Positions 35,210 through 46,142 of a DNA stretch of 64,000 bases are shown here, one piece after another; positions within the stretch are counted from its first letter, which is position 1; each line of letters begins with the position of its first letter. This DNA is from Paracentrotus lividus. Its lineage: Eukaryota; Echinodermata; Echinoidea; Camarodonta; Echinidae. The position numbers were made by a program, and so were the translations under genes. The DNA is taken from assembly GCA_940671915.1 (NCBI GenBank), contig CALNVZ010003430.1, positions 13,088,176-13,152,175 on the forward strand, in the 5' to 3' direction. The notes beneath the pieces are model-generated. The model made no database searches and was not told the origin of the DNA. It worked only from the letters and a program-made list of their open reading frames with translations.

Positions 35210-35595
35210 TACATAAGAAGAATTTGAATAACCTGTCCCTCCAATTTTTAGTGTAATATGGCCTCACATATTACTTTGGGTCATTCTATGGCATACCAAA
35301 GAAAACTTCTTGAGATATTGTTCCATGACAAAATTAGAATTCCAAAATCGAAATTCATTTTGGTTTAGAAACATAAATGTATACACATTAAAAGGAAAAG
35401 ATTCAATAATATTTTTAACATAATTTAAGTATACTATAAGTAATTCAGTATTAGGTCTAACCTTCTTTCAGTTTTTTACATTTTAAGTTCTGATTATCCA
35501 TCTGAGGAGTTGGTTCGCATCATCATGTGAAAAAAAAAAACAAGTGTTAAAATCATTTGCAAAAAGTATAAATGCTAAAAAATGAAGATTTTTAA
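35210..35595. other. Intergenic, nothing recognised
   Basis: AT-rich sequence without a supported open frame, repeat or RNA gene. Confidence 0.5.
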
Positions 35596-36056
35596 TATAG
35601 ATTTTCCCGGCCAATTTCATGCATTTATCATCCGTTTCCATTTAATGTGTATTCATATTCGTGTGTTTGATGCGACAGACTGACTTTAGTCAAACGATTT
35701 TGTGTTCATGCTCTCAAATTCGTTTTAGGCACACAAATTAATGGTTGCAAAGTTCAAATTCACATATAGGCATTTTATTTAATTATTTGTGCATGCAAAT
35801 TAGTGCGAATTTGGGTATACGGAATAAAATGTCGACAGGGTGAAGACGAATTCGAATAGTTATTGCAGAATGTATATGCTTAGTATGTGAAGTAGAATGC
35901 GCAAATACGAAATCGATTACAACAATCGTTAATTTTGATGATTAAATACGATTTTGACTGGCAACATTTTGATGCATGAGCGGTTTTTCCGAAAATGAAT
36001 GCTTCTAATATGCAACTGCTTGATAGAAAACAATGGAATTGACCGGGAAAACCTAT
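35596..36056. mobile_element. Probable inverted-repeat MITE (about 460 bp)
   Basis: Left end TAGATTTTCCCGGCCAATTT and right end (complement) TAGGTTTTCCCGGTCAATTC match as inverted repeats, with TA on each side. It is inserted directly next to a LINE scrap. The arms are poorly conserved further in, so the call is moderate. Confidence 0.5.
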
Positions 36057-36165
36057 ATTGATGTAGTTAATAAAAAGAAGTGGGCCTAGTATGTTACCCT
36101 GATGTGGTACGCCACCGGACGTAGCGGCCACACAATATTTGCTCATGCGACAAGTGCTCCGGACT
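36057..36165 (-). mobile_element. LINE reverse transcriptase scrap
   Basis: The minus strand reads TSGGVPHQGNILGPLLFINY, the conserved box upstream of the catalytic aspartates of LINE reverse transcriptase. Only about 30 residues remain. The downstream part was cut by the adjacent MITE. Confidence 0.65.
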
Positions 36166-37274
36166 TTATTTTGTCTAAGATGTAAGGTTAGTGTTATGAT
36201 TGCAATAGGGCTTTATGTTAGGTTTTGGGATAGGTTTATGGTATGGTAAATGTTAAGTCCAGGGTTGATATAAGTCATTCGATTAGAGTATGAGGGCAAG
36301 TCCAAGCAATTTTGCGCGGTAACAAACGGGACATTCAGAGCCAAAAATAGGGCTGTTTGAAAAATCTGAAATGAAATCTCAATCCTTTGGTATATTCCTG
36401 AAGGTACTAAGAATGTTCAACAAAAACATAAAAAATAGTTGTAATAACTCAATTCATAATTAGTTTATGATCATTTATTCGTCGGTAACAAACGGGACCT
36501 CAAAAAAAAAATGGTGTTTTCAAATTTTGACTTTGTTCACATATAACTCTGAATTAAAAAAGTAGATCTAAATTTGCAGAGTCATATCCTCTTAAACATG
36601 TAATAAACGTTGTAAGGACATATTTTAACGTTAATACAACTTCGAGTTTTCGGGCAAAGGTCAATTTTTAAAACTATGTCAGGTAACAAACGGGACAGTA
36701 ACACAAGGGACAATTATTCCCTGTAATATTTTTCATTAAACAATTGGTGAAGCCAAGGCGTAGCAACATCTTTTGTTAAAAAATCTCTCTGATAAAACAA
36801 AAGAAACATAATACAAAACAAAAATGTAAGAAAAACTTTTTTTTTTTCATTTCTAAAGGTGGGAGGGTGGGTAATATAAATGTATGATTTTACATCAGCT
36901 CAGTGACTTTTCTGAGACTATTTCTGAGACATGAATATTTTATGTCTAAAAATATGGAAAGCTATGTGCTAGGTTCGTGATATACACCAGAGTTAGCCAA
37001 GAAAATATAAAAACAGAATATACTTACTTTTGGTTGTACTCCTATGACAAACCTCTTTATTAAATGGTTGAAAAATAGCATTTTTAATGCATTTTATATT
37101 TTTCATGAATATTAATGAGCCTTGTGACGTCAAATGACCTTAAAATGAATTTTTGACCTCATTTGCATTAAGTTCATTTCATACCCTTTATGGTGATATA
37201 TGACACATTATGTATACCTTTACAAACCCACTGACACACTTGACACAAAAATGATCAAAAAGTCGAAAAAGCAC
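36166..37274. other. Gene-free stretch with a repeated GGTAACAAACGGGAC word
   Basis: The 15-bp word occurs exactly at 36318, 36484 and 36682, with a variant (AGTAACACAAGGGAC) at 36697. Elsewhere the region is AT-rich with a T-run near 36838. No open frame is supported. Confidence 0.6.
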
Positions 37275-38084
37275 CATCTCGGGAACAAAATTGGAATATA
37301 ATTATGCAGGACTACAGTCAACCAAAACAAATTGAATCTTATCTGTGAGGTAACTCCTGAATATCTCCCTCTAATACCATAATAAGAGAGTTGATTACTA
37401 GTAGGAAGAAGTTTATATGGTTTTTAGTGTCGATCACTACTTGGATACGAACCTTTCCAAAAGGGAGTTGACTCTTTGAATAAAAGAAAAAATTGTCGCT
37501 GTGATGTGCTATAATTTTCAAGGAAAAGTGGGAGTTTTAAAAGATATTGTGTGCGAGTGGTGTTTTTTTTTTTTTTTTTTTTGCTTCAAGTTCGTGTAAA
37601 AATATACATGAATATGATACAGAAGAAATTCACTAATTTAGGATTTTTATAATAAAAATTAATTTAGAATTGAATCTATACAAGCGCAGTGAACATGGTG
37701 AATATAATGTTTTTATGATATTGATACATTGACATAACTCAGCAAGTTTTTCCCTAAGAGCGAAAACAATCATGTTTAGTAAACGGACGTGTAATTTATA
37801 GGAGGCATTTTTACAATTCATGTAAAAGTGTATATAAATTGTAAATAAGACATAAACATGATAAAGTATCTATCAGATTGTTAATAGTAAAAATGTCGTG
37901 TTTTTTAAATTTCTATTATTATTATTTGTTTGTGTGTGTGTATGCGTGTGTGTGTGTGTTTTATCATTTTTTTTATTTTTTATTTATTTTTTTTAATTAT
38001 ATTTTATTTTTTATTTATTTATTTTTTATTTATTTATTTTTTATTTATTTATTTTCTATTAATTTTTATTTATTCATATCAATT
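37275..38084. other. Gene-free T-rich flank of the 8-kb unit
   Basis: It holds a long T-run (about 37562-37582), a TG repeat (about 37929-37960) and a TTTA-rich tract (37970-38075). It is repeated, in noisy form, at 51036-51925. A 90-codon Tyr/Phe-rich open frame over the TTTA tract is a by-product of the simple repeat. Confidence 0.6.
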
Positions 38085-39251
38085 CTAGTTGTAAACTTAA
38101 GGGGAAGAGGGCGCTATCACTCAACGAACGCGGCCATAGACTTTTTGTAATTTGCACAGTTTTTTCACTGTGTTTTCTTGATTATGGCGAGCAACTACCT
38201 TTTCAAAGAAATGATCAACTTGAATAAGTCCGAATTTTTCAAAAATAGGAATAACTTATTGCAAAGGGAAAAAAGTCCTGTCACTTGAGTCAATTTCGAA
38301 ATCCTAGTAAATCAAATTCCTGTACATTATGGCCAATTTTTGCTCTCAAAATAGCTCATACGCTGTATATTCATCTTCCTCGATTACGCATAATTTTATA
38401 TTACACCTTAATGATCAAGGCAGTTTTTAATAGCTTGAATATCTCAGCTTTCCAAAATAGGTACATTCATTTCGATTGGTTAAAAAAAAGTCCTGTCACT
38501 TTGAACATTATCACAAACGAATCTTTACTCGAAGGGTCAATATTTCCGCATATCACATGCATATCGCATGTGGACGGCGTCTTCGCAAGATGTGACAAGA
38601 TCACTATTCATATCAATAATCGTTAGGAACATCAATCTATGTGAAATAAAGATTCTGATTACTACTTTAGCACAATGGTGTTATAGGCTTGCCAAAATGT
38701 CTTTTTCCCCAATCTGGTCTGAAGCATTCTACCTACGAAAACTATGATAAAAGTTCAATTATTTATTTCATGTCCATGACGAATTCCTGGAACGGATCGA
38801 CTGATAATACCATTTTACCGACAGGGAAGTTTTCTTAGGCGAGTTTTTGTACGCTAAGTAATAATTGCATGCAGTTTTCAATCGGTCGCTTCCCGCCGTT
38901 TAGCGCGGAGTTTTGTTGACATTAATGTAGAGCCGTAAATTTTCTGCGCCGCTCAGATGCATGTATTTCCACTAAACTCATGAATGTAATGTTGCGTTTC
39001 CCCTCCTCAATAATGGACGCGTCTTTATGTTAAGATTTAATGTCATACGTTAGATTTACATTTCACGTGGAGTAGAATTGATATATTTTTATTTACTTAT
39101 TTATTATTTTATTTAATTTTTTTTTGAAGGGAGGGCGGGGGTTCATAGCACAGATGTGTGAGGGAGTGTGAATATCTAAAGTAGATGAGACGGGAGAGAA
39201 CATAAATGGGAATGGGGAAAGGAAGAGAGAATCGGGGATGTATATTCGCTA

Positions 39252-39272
39252 TATAATAATAATAATAATAAT
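39252..39272. repeat. AAT trinucleotide microsatellite
   Basis: A short run of AAT/ATA units, followed by a CATTGGACTTCTATA segment. Confidence 0.85.
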
Positions 39273-39500
39273 ACATTGGACTTCTATACCGCCAGTTTCC
39301 ATTAGACAAAATGTAAAATTAGTCTACGAGATACATCAAGGTGAAAACGATAATTTGAAATAGTATATTCTGCATGATGGCTCAGGCCTTTTAGTAAAAT
39401 TAAAATATATAGCATCTGATACCATGTTTGCAAATTCATCGTTATGGGCTAATATAGACCTATAATTTCATCGTTCTGGCTGTGGTTTGACCAAACCCTT

Positions 39501-39650
39501 TGGCCCGAATTCACAAACGTGGTTTAGTTAGTCCATGGTCTAAATCAGGTGGTTTGTGAATACCAAAATTTAGACCATGGTCTAAATCCGTGGTTTAAAC
39601 AATTGATTTAGACCATGGACTAACTAAACCACATTTGTGAATTCGGGCCA
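39501..39650. mobile_element. Palindromic MITE (150 bp)
   Basis: The ends are TGGCCCGAATTCACAAACG and its complement, with TTTAGTTAGTCCATGGTCTA continuing the arms. The two halves are near-perfect complements around a short centre. A noisy copy is at about 53570-53735. Confidence 0.85.
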
Positions 39651-40320
39651 TAGGGTCATCTTGTAATCAAAATCATGTTTAAAAACAGAATATAATAAAT
39701 CCTGTAGTTATCTTATTGACTAAAAGAAGCTTGTATAAATACACCCAACGGGGTCAATCAAGTGCAACGTAACTTGGTCTCAAATTATTTTGTAATCAAT
39801 AGTACGTTCCCATCGCTCTATTTCGGGTATAGCGAGTAGACCTTCAACTTGGACTTTGCTCCTGATGATATGCATGATGAGAAAACCGGAGTAAATAAGG
39901 GTTAGACTCCTCGATCTGCCTCCTGATAAACGTGATGATGATACAGAAGGGAATTAGTGCTCGACTTCTCATATTTGAGCTGATAATGAAAACAAAGCAG
40001 TGTACTTGGCCATCTTCAATCAGGATTCTGGAGACATATGTCATGAAAACCTTTTAATTACGATGGCTCTTGCATAAGTCGTGTGCTAGCTAAGAGATCT
40101 TAAAGTGGCGATTGGAAATGATACATTTTGGATGGTCAACAAATGAAACATTCGCCCTTTAGTCCTGTATCCTGAGTGGCATCTTCTCCGTAGACTAGCG
40201 AGGCAATTAATCTATCACAAAGAGGTCAAGCTATTAGACGACTAGTAACTAGACATTAATCGACACTGACTTACTTGACACGTTGACTTACAAAAACGAA
40301 GCTCTTCTTTTCTCTGACAG

Positions 40321-40855
40321 GTCGTCGAATTATGTCCGAAATATCATTTTTATTACGCCCGTCACGCCAGCGACGACCGGAACTTGTGCGCGTTTATTCG
40401 GGTGAGAGATGTCATTGTCTAATGACTATGACAGCATTGTCTAACTCACAACAAAAAGAAGAAAGAAACCCACTATTTGATATCACTTTTTGTCTTGCTT
40501 TTCGTCAAGGTTAGTGTAACCTGCTGGTAGTTGACGAGAATGTATTATATACCTACGTCATTTGTTTAAATTTCCGCCTACAACACAATTCCTTTCAGTC
40601 ATCCGTCACTGTTTGTGATTTTGATGAACTTTGTTTTGTTCGTCTTTTTCTCTGCCAGTGATCCCGAAAGTTGAATCTCAAAACCTTTAAAAAAAAAATT
40701 TTATTTTAGGTCAAAAAAAAGACAATACGAGTGCTGTCATTTCGGAAAACGTGAAAATAACTCAATCTTGGTTTTTGCATGAGGGGAACAGTATTACGAA
40801 CTACTTTTTCACTACATTGGAAAGTAACCATAACATGGCTTTCTATGATCTGTAA
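40321..40855 (+). CDS. Candidate two-exon small gene, unrecognised
   Basis: Possible exon 40321-40401 follows TTTCTCTGACAG and ends TCGG|GTGAGA. It contains ATG 40332 and encodes MSEISFLLRPSRQRRPELVR and a few more residues, ending phase 1. A possible second exon from 40710, after TTTTATTTTAG, continues in phase (QKKDNTSAVISENVK...) to TAA 40853-40855, giving 71 residues. The second exon could instead end at a GTAAGG donor just before that stop. Only splice-site consensus and frame agreement support this. The noisy copy at about 55715-56330 cannot test it. Confidence 0.25.
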
Positions 40856-41392
40856 GGTTCGTGAGATGTCAAAAATGTCAACATAAGCTCTACTTAGAGT
40901 TTGTCAATAGGAAAAAAAAAATAACAAAAACGTTTGCTTACTTCCTCCTTCCAATAGTCGTTGAATTTACAATGGCTCTGTTGAGAAAAGAGTAGGATTT
41001 GCAACATACGAAAGGACCCCCTGCTTTGTCTTTGAAATGGCGATTCTGCTCTACGAGGTTGCGACTTTCTTGAGTTGGAGAACATGATTGTCCATGTATA
41101 AGGAAACAACGTATTTCTACAATGATTTTGCCTTGCACCATAAGGAAATAGGGTTAAGAGTGGTCTCTACTGATAAATTTATAAAAATCAACGTGTAGGC
41201 CTACATGTTGGGTATAGATCTTGATTTGAATGGTCCTGGAAACACCCCTTTATAGGCTGGATATGTAAACATGATTTCCTTCTGTTTGAACTTGGAGCTG
41301 GTTCGACAACGAAACTTTCAAGCGAAGATATTAGGTGACCATTGAGTCCTGATTTAGTCTGGATTATACATTTGGAATACAAATAACACACA

Positions 41393-41441
41393 ATGGCTAA
41401 CCCGGCATCGTCAACTTCTTCGGGAAAATCCTCGACATCAG
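41393..41441 (+). CDS. Candidate first coding exon, Ser/Thr-rich start
   Basis: ATG in good context (A at -3, G at +4) opens MANPASSTSSGKSSTSG and ends ACATCAG|GTAAAT in phase 1. The phase and the Ser/Thr-rich start resemble the unknown gene family at 2.4-34.9 kb. No matching domain exon was found before 46050, so this may be a stranded first exon or chance. Confidence 0.25.
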
Positions 41442-42744
41442 GTAAATATCACACTTTTTGCTGAGATTTTTTAAATTCTATGTCATAAAAAGGTCAAGTC
41501 ACAAAAATCTGAACATTGGCAATCTGCTGTGTATACGCAGTATTACCCTAACTTTCTATTTCTTTAAGAATTTAAAAATAATTTTCTCTAGTCCATATTG
41601 ATCCAATGTACACTGTCCTAATGATCAAGTAAAAGTAAATTGTTAATTGCTTGTAAACGCATAAATAGTGTGTTGACAGGTTTTCAGCAATATAGGCCTA
41701 CTTAATTTGTATGGTTTTGTTTGATAGGACATTTGTGACGCATTATATCACAATAAATATATTTTATACAAGTCCTCAACATAAAACAAAGTTGACATTG
41801 AGCATAAATGCGAAGCATGATATGTGTCGATGGATACGCTAAGAAGATATAAAAACACGGTATATCATTTAAATACTACTTCGCATCTAACTACGGAAAT
41901 TCAGATCGAGTAATTATAGACACGGAGACTCACACGTGCCGTGTTAGTGGGTCACAGTTTTAGCCGTGGAGGATAATATCGCGAAAGGATTGTTATCTTG
42001 CATGCGGCAGACAACATGATAATACCCGATTATCAGTAATGCATATACTATTTTAGGTTACACTGAATAGTACATGCGCACAAATAAAATTTATTTTAAT
42101 AGTACTATCACGTTAACATTGGGGTATGTCACGTTAATTAGAAATAAAGGGATGCAAATGGCTCATTAACTGCATTCATTTTAAACAGATAACGCCATAA
42201 TAATGGCCCTCGCATGCATATTTTGCTTAAGTTTATGTTTGGGAGTGCTGAAACTGGGGCCTTTTTTTTATATCGGGGCATAACGCCACAAGTCCTAAAA
42301 ATAATTATTTAAAATAAGTTATCATAAAATTAACATTAGGCCTATGAAGCACAGTCATGCACGATCATGCTCATCAGGTAAATGATGTTTGATTCTCGTC
42401 TTCCTATGATGTTATGGTTCTCGCTTTCTGTTATGATTCACTGAATGAAAAAAAAAAACCCCATCCCACTCGATGAATGCTGTCAAAGAAAAGGTGTCAA
42501 GTATTGGTCTGAGAGATTCCGTTTTCGTGAACTTGACAGTATATGACTAACAATTATCAAAACTATTATTGGACAAGGTCATGCATGCCTTCAGCAAACA
42601 GAAGTTTTCTTCAAGACGTCATTATTAGTATTTACAGGAGACGTGGCAATATACAATTCCATGTAGGTGTCAAAAAGTTGGTGAGTTGTTTAAATAATAT
42701 ATGCGTATGAACTCGGGCTAAATGCATATCATGTAGGTCCTAGA
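41442..42744. other. Gene-free stretch
   Basis: AT-rich, with short AACCCC and A-run features near 42450. No supported open frame or RNA gene is seen. Confidence 0.5.
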
Positions 42745-42945
42745 TTATCCCAACCTCTAAAAAATGAGAATGGTGGAAAGGGGTAAATCACCCTTAAAAG
42801 GGGCCGAGGAGAGACAGCGTTTTTGAAAAGGGTTGAAAATGTGACACCCTCTCCAACACTTTTCGAAAACGCTGTCACTCCTCGACCCCTTTCCACCCCC
42901 TTTCCACCATTTACCCCTTTCCACCATTTCATTTTTAGAGTGCAG
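42745..42945. mobile_element. Inverted-repeat MITE (about 200 bp)
   Basis: Arms ATGGTGGAAAGGGGTAAA and GACAGCGTTTTTGAAAAG on the left face their complements on the right (TTTACCCCTTTCCACCAT and CTTTTCGAAAACGCTGTC). No coding sequence. Confidence 0.75.
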
Positions 42946-42957
42946 GTAGGGGTGTGT

Positions 42958-43110
42958 CACCAACTCGTTCGTAAAGTTACGAATGATTTTTAATAAGAAC
43001 GACTAGACCACGGTTCTTGGGTGCTATCAAAATGCTGGTAACTGATCATCAGTCGATCATCAGCCCAAGAACTAATCATCGGTCGTTCGTAACTTACGAG
43101 CGACTTGGTG
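42958..43110. mobile_element. Inverted-repeat MITE (about 150 bp)
   Basis: Ends CACCAACTCGTTCGTAAAG and its near complement (CTTACGAGCGACTTGGTG) face each other, with GATCATCAG-like palindromic words inside. It lies 13 bases from the preceding MITE. Confidence 0.7.
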
Positions 43111-43454
43111 AAACCATGGATCCTATCCATGGTGAAACACAGCCCTGTATGAATTGCATTCAGCAAGCTCCATACGCAATTGTTCCTTCCAAGGCATCAT
43201 AATTAGTTATTACAAGAGACTTGGTAAGTTATTATTCCATTAGGCGTAGAGTTACCGAACTGTCTTTAGATTATTTAACTCACCAATGTGATCAAGGCTG
43301 AAAATGAGACAAAATGAAAACCCACACACTTATACGCACACACACACTATTTGTAAAAAAAAATGTTAGGAATGTATATTATAATCGAAATGGAGTAATA
43401 AATGGAAGAATAATAAATGACAAGGTTACAATAAACTCGTGAAAAGCGATAATA

Positions 43455-45046
43455 CCGTGTGTCTCAAAAAAAAGTAACACTTTTGAAATGGTTGCCAAAT
43501 TGAGCATATATAATTTTATGAAAAAATGTCGATATGTATGGAAAGCTAAAGATCCAACCTTTCATATGATATGAAAAAATTGAAAGAAAAATCATGCTTC
43601 GATGAACAGTGTTCACTTAAGTTAGAGTATTAAAAAATTGCGGCCGATCGCCCACTTGCCGCAGTAGTCTCCTTCCTGTGATCCAATTTTGACAGGTAAA
43701 ATTACTATGTAGCCTTAGAAAAATTAAGTTGATTATGAATATTCCATGAATACGATGGATTTACAGAGGTTAAAAGGAGTGTTTTGAATACAGTCCTTTA
43801 TCTCTCTGTCATTTATCAATCCCCGAAACCCCAACACCAACCCCTGCCACAACACACACCCACCACACACACACACACAAATGAAACAATGCAGTTGTAA
43901 ATAAGAAAGAAATAAAAAAAAACTATGAGAAATCTTTTTTAAAAAGATTAACTTTTTTTCGATGTCTGCCCTATGTGTGTGTGTGGTGTGTGTGTGATTG
44001 CACGTGTGTGTATGTAAGTCGTGCGGTATATGTATAATAAGTAGTGTTTTGTCGTGTGTACGTGAGCGTGTGTGTTGTGGGTTTGTCGTGTGATAATTGG
44101 TTTGAGCAACTTGCTTGATGGATTAATGTTTCAGTGATTTATACGATTAATTTCAATGATCAAAAAGAGTGACTGGTTAAATAATTTAGATTATAATGGA
44201 AAAATGATCACCAAACCTTTCTGGAAAGAAAACTGATACAAAAAGCAGGCAGTTAGGGCGTGACGCTCGACGATGATGCGGAAGAAGTCCAACGTGAACA
44301 CGCTACTGAACACCTGCTCAGGTCATCCAGACGCCAACCAAGCAGGGCTTGTGCGCGGCATCGCATTCAACAACACCTGGAGTCGCCACCCAAATCCGTG
44401 TGGTTTGTAGTGTGGGTGCTGTGTGTGGGGAGGGCGGAAGGACAGTGGCTTGCCGTAAAATGTCCATTATGATTTTGCTAATATTTCCCAGATTTTAGCA
44501 AATTCACATTTCTCCTTAATCCCTCACATCTACCCATCATAATACAATACGATGGCGGCAGTGGAAAGTGTTAGTTGGGGGCGGTGGGCGTGTCCGCCAC
44601 GCGTGTTTCGCCGGACGGAGAACTTGGTCCGCTCGCGATCTACATGATTCACTTGGTTAATAGAACAAGAACAGGAAAGACAAGGCGTCACTATGGTACC
44701 AAGCATTCCTAAACAATATCCTTATTAATCGATGCCAAATAGTGACTCATGCTGAGCGATAGTCCATTCGAGCCTTATTTATGTGTAAATCTCACACAGG
44801 ATAAATTACCTGTCCACAACGGAAGGAAAATCAGTACCCGCACTGCGCCAGGGCGCATTTCAGTACTTCTAACTAAACCGCGAAACACTGTTCATCGGAA
44901 GCATGATTTTTTGTTCAATTTTCTTCATACATACGAAGGTTATCGATCCTTAGCCTCAACCATACATATCGACATTTTTTCATAAAATTATATATGCTCA
45001 ATTTGGCAACCATTTCAAAAGTGTTACATTTTTTTGAGACACACGG
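43455..45046. mobile_element. TA-flanked TIR element (1.6 kb), non-autonomous
   Basis: Terminal inverted repeats of about 85 bp (CCGTGTGTCTCAAAAAAA at the ends, inward to CATAAAATTATATATGCTC) lie between TA at 43453-43454 and 45047-45048, as for Tc1/mariner-type elements. The inside has AC and TG repeats and a GC-richer core (44247-44700) with 70-80-codon frames that match no transposase I know. A noisy copy at about 59888-61590 contains an exactly matching core. Confidence 0.75.
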
Positions 45047-45237
45047 TATTGCAGCTTCAGGACCAATATCGTCTCTCAACGGTCTGATCGTGACCATAGA
45101 ATTATTTGTATTGATCGATTTTTCAAACAACATGATTTTTTTTTTGTTATATACAGAAGAACTTTGAGGGATACGATTTCCAATATCGATCAAAAGAGAC
45201 ACCACATTTTAACTTTCCTCTCGTTATTTTAGTGTTG

Positions 45238-45280
45238 TAGAAAAGCAATATTTACAACTGTCGTAAATATTGCTTTTCTA
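45238..45280. other. Perfect 18-bp hairpin
   Basis: TAGAAAAGCAATATTTAC at 45238-45255 is the exact complement of 45263-45280, with a 7-base loop. It lies outside the neighbouring transposon. It could be a tiny MITE, a structured RNA or a recombination relic. Confidence 0.6.
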
Positions 45281-46142
45281 TCCAACAGAATCATGAGAAT
45301 GTATAAAGCCACTTCCTCAATGCATAGAAATGTACTGTTATACACATCCTCAAAATCACAAGAATGGTGAATTATCCTAAATCATGTCATGTTGACAAAA
45401 GAATAAGGAAGCGTGAATATTGTCGAGGGTCCTACAAATATAAATAAAAAATAATGATAGTATAATAGTTGTAAGTGACTCATAAAATTACTCAATTGTT
45501 TGTGTTAAAAAACCGCAAAAGTGAAAAATAGAAACTAGACTGAACAAACATCACATTTGGTTTGATTTCTCAATTGTTTGCATTGAATAACAACGATCAG
45601 AAATAATTATCATAAAAGAGACAATGAACATGATGAACAAGTTTATTTCATGGGGGGGGGGACGTATACTACTGATGGTAGACGCTAATTTAGCCCAAGT
45701 TGAGAGACATCTGTGACTAAAAATATATAAATTCTTAAATTTAAGATCAGTGAATCATAATAAGGGAAACGTTGGTGTATATAATGTTCTTTAACATCAA
45801 TGTTGTAAGAGCGATAGGAGTTTTGAGGTGACCAGTAATGTATACATCCATCTTGTATAAAATACTGTAGCATGATCATTATCAATCTTATTGATTAAAA
45901 ATGATATATGGGAATCTATGCCCTGTTTTATATTAACCTATGATCACCTTGAGCATCACAACGTTACGGACACAATGAGCGCTATATGAAGAATCTAATT
46001 ATCATAATCTAGATAATTGTTATTATTAATACCATCAAGCTAATATATCAAACATATCAATTCTAGTTGTAAACTTAAGAGGAAGAGGGCGCTATCACTC
46101 TACGCAAATCAAACGCTGCCATAGACATTTTGTATTTCACTA
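45281..46142. other. Gene-free end of the 8-kb unit and start of the next
   Basis: AT-rich, with a G-run at about 45653. From 46050 the first roughly 90 bp of a new unit matches 38085-38140, then the sequence changes abruptly to C/G-rich at about 46143. Confidence 0.6.

Larger units (their letters stand above)
38085..46050. repeat. About 8-kb tandem unit
   Basis: The unit starts with ATCAATTCTAGTTGTAAAC and a GAGGGCGCTATCACTC block. The same sequence recurs at 46050-46140, immediately after the unit ends, and at about 62740-62830 in the noisy copy. So the unit is followed by another unit in two separate places. It contains MITEs, a 1.6-kb TA-flanked element and weak gene candidates. No highly supported gene is found. 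Confidence 0.65.

Noticed and set aside
34983-35267. Cys/Val-rich minus-strand open frame
   Set aside because: It comes from translation of the AC microsatellite.
37878-38150. Tyr/Phe-rich 90-codon open frame
   Set aside because: It is a by-product of the TG and TTTA simple repeats.
44260-44472. 70-codon open frame repeated exactly at 60786-60998
   Set aside because: Exact repetition reflects a polished patch of a transposon core; the frame has no recognisable domain and uses no known start context.
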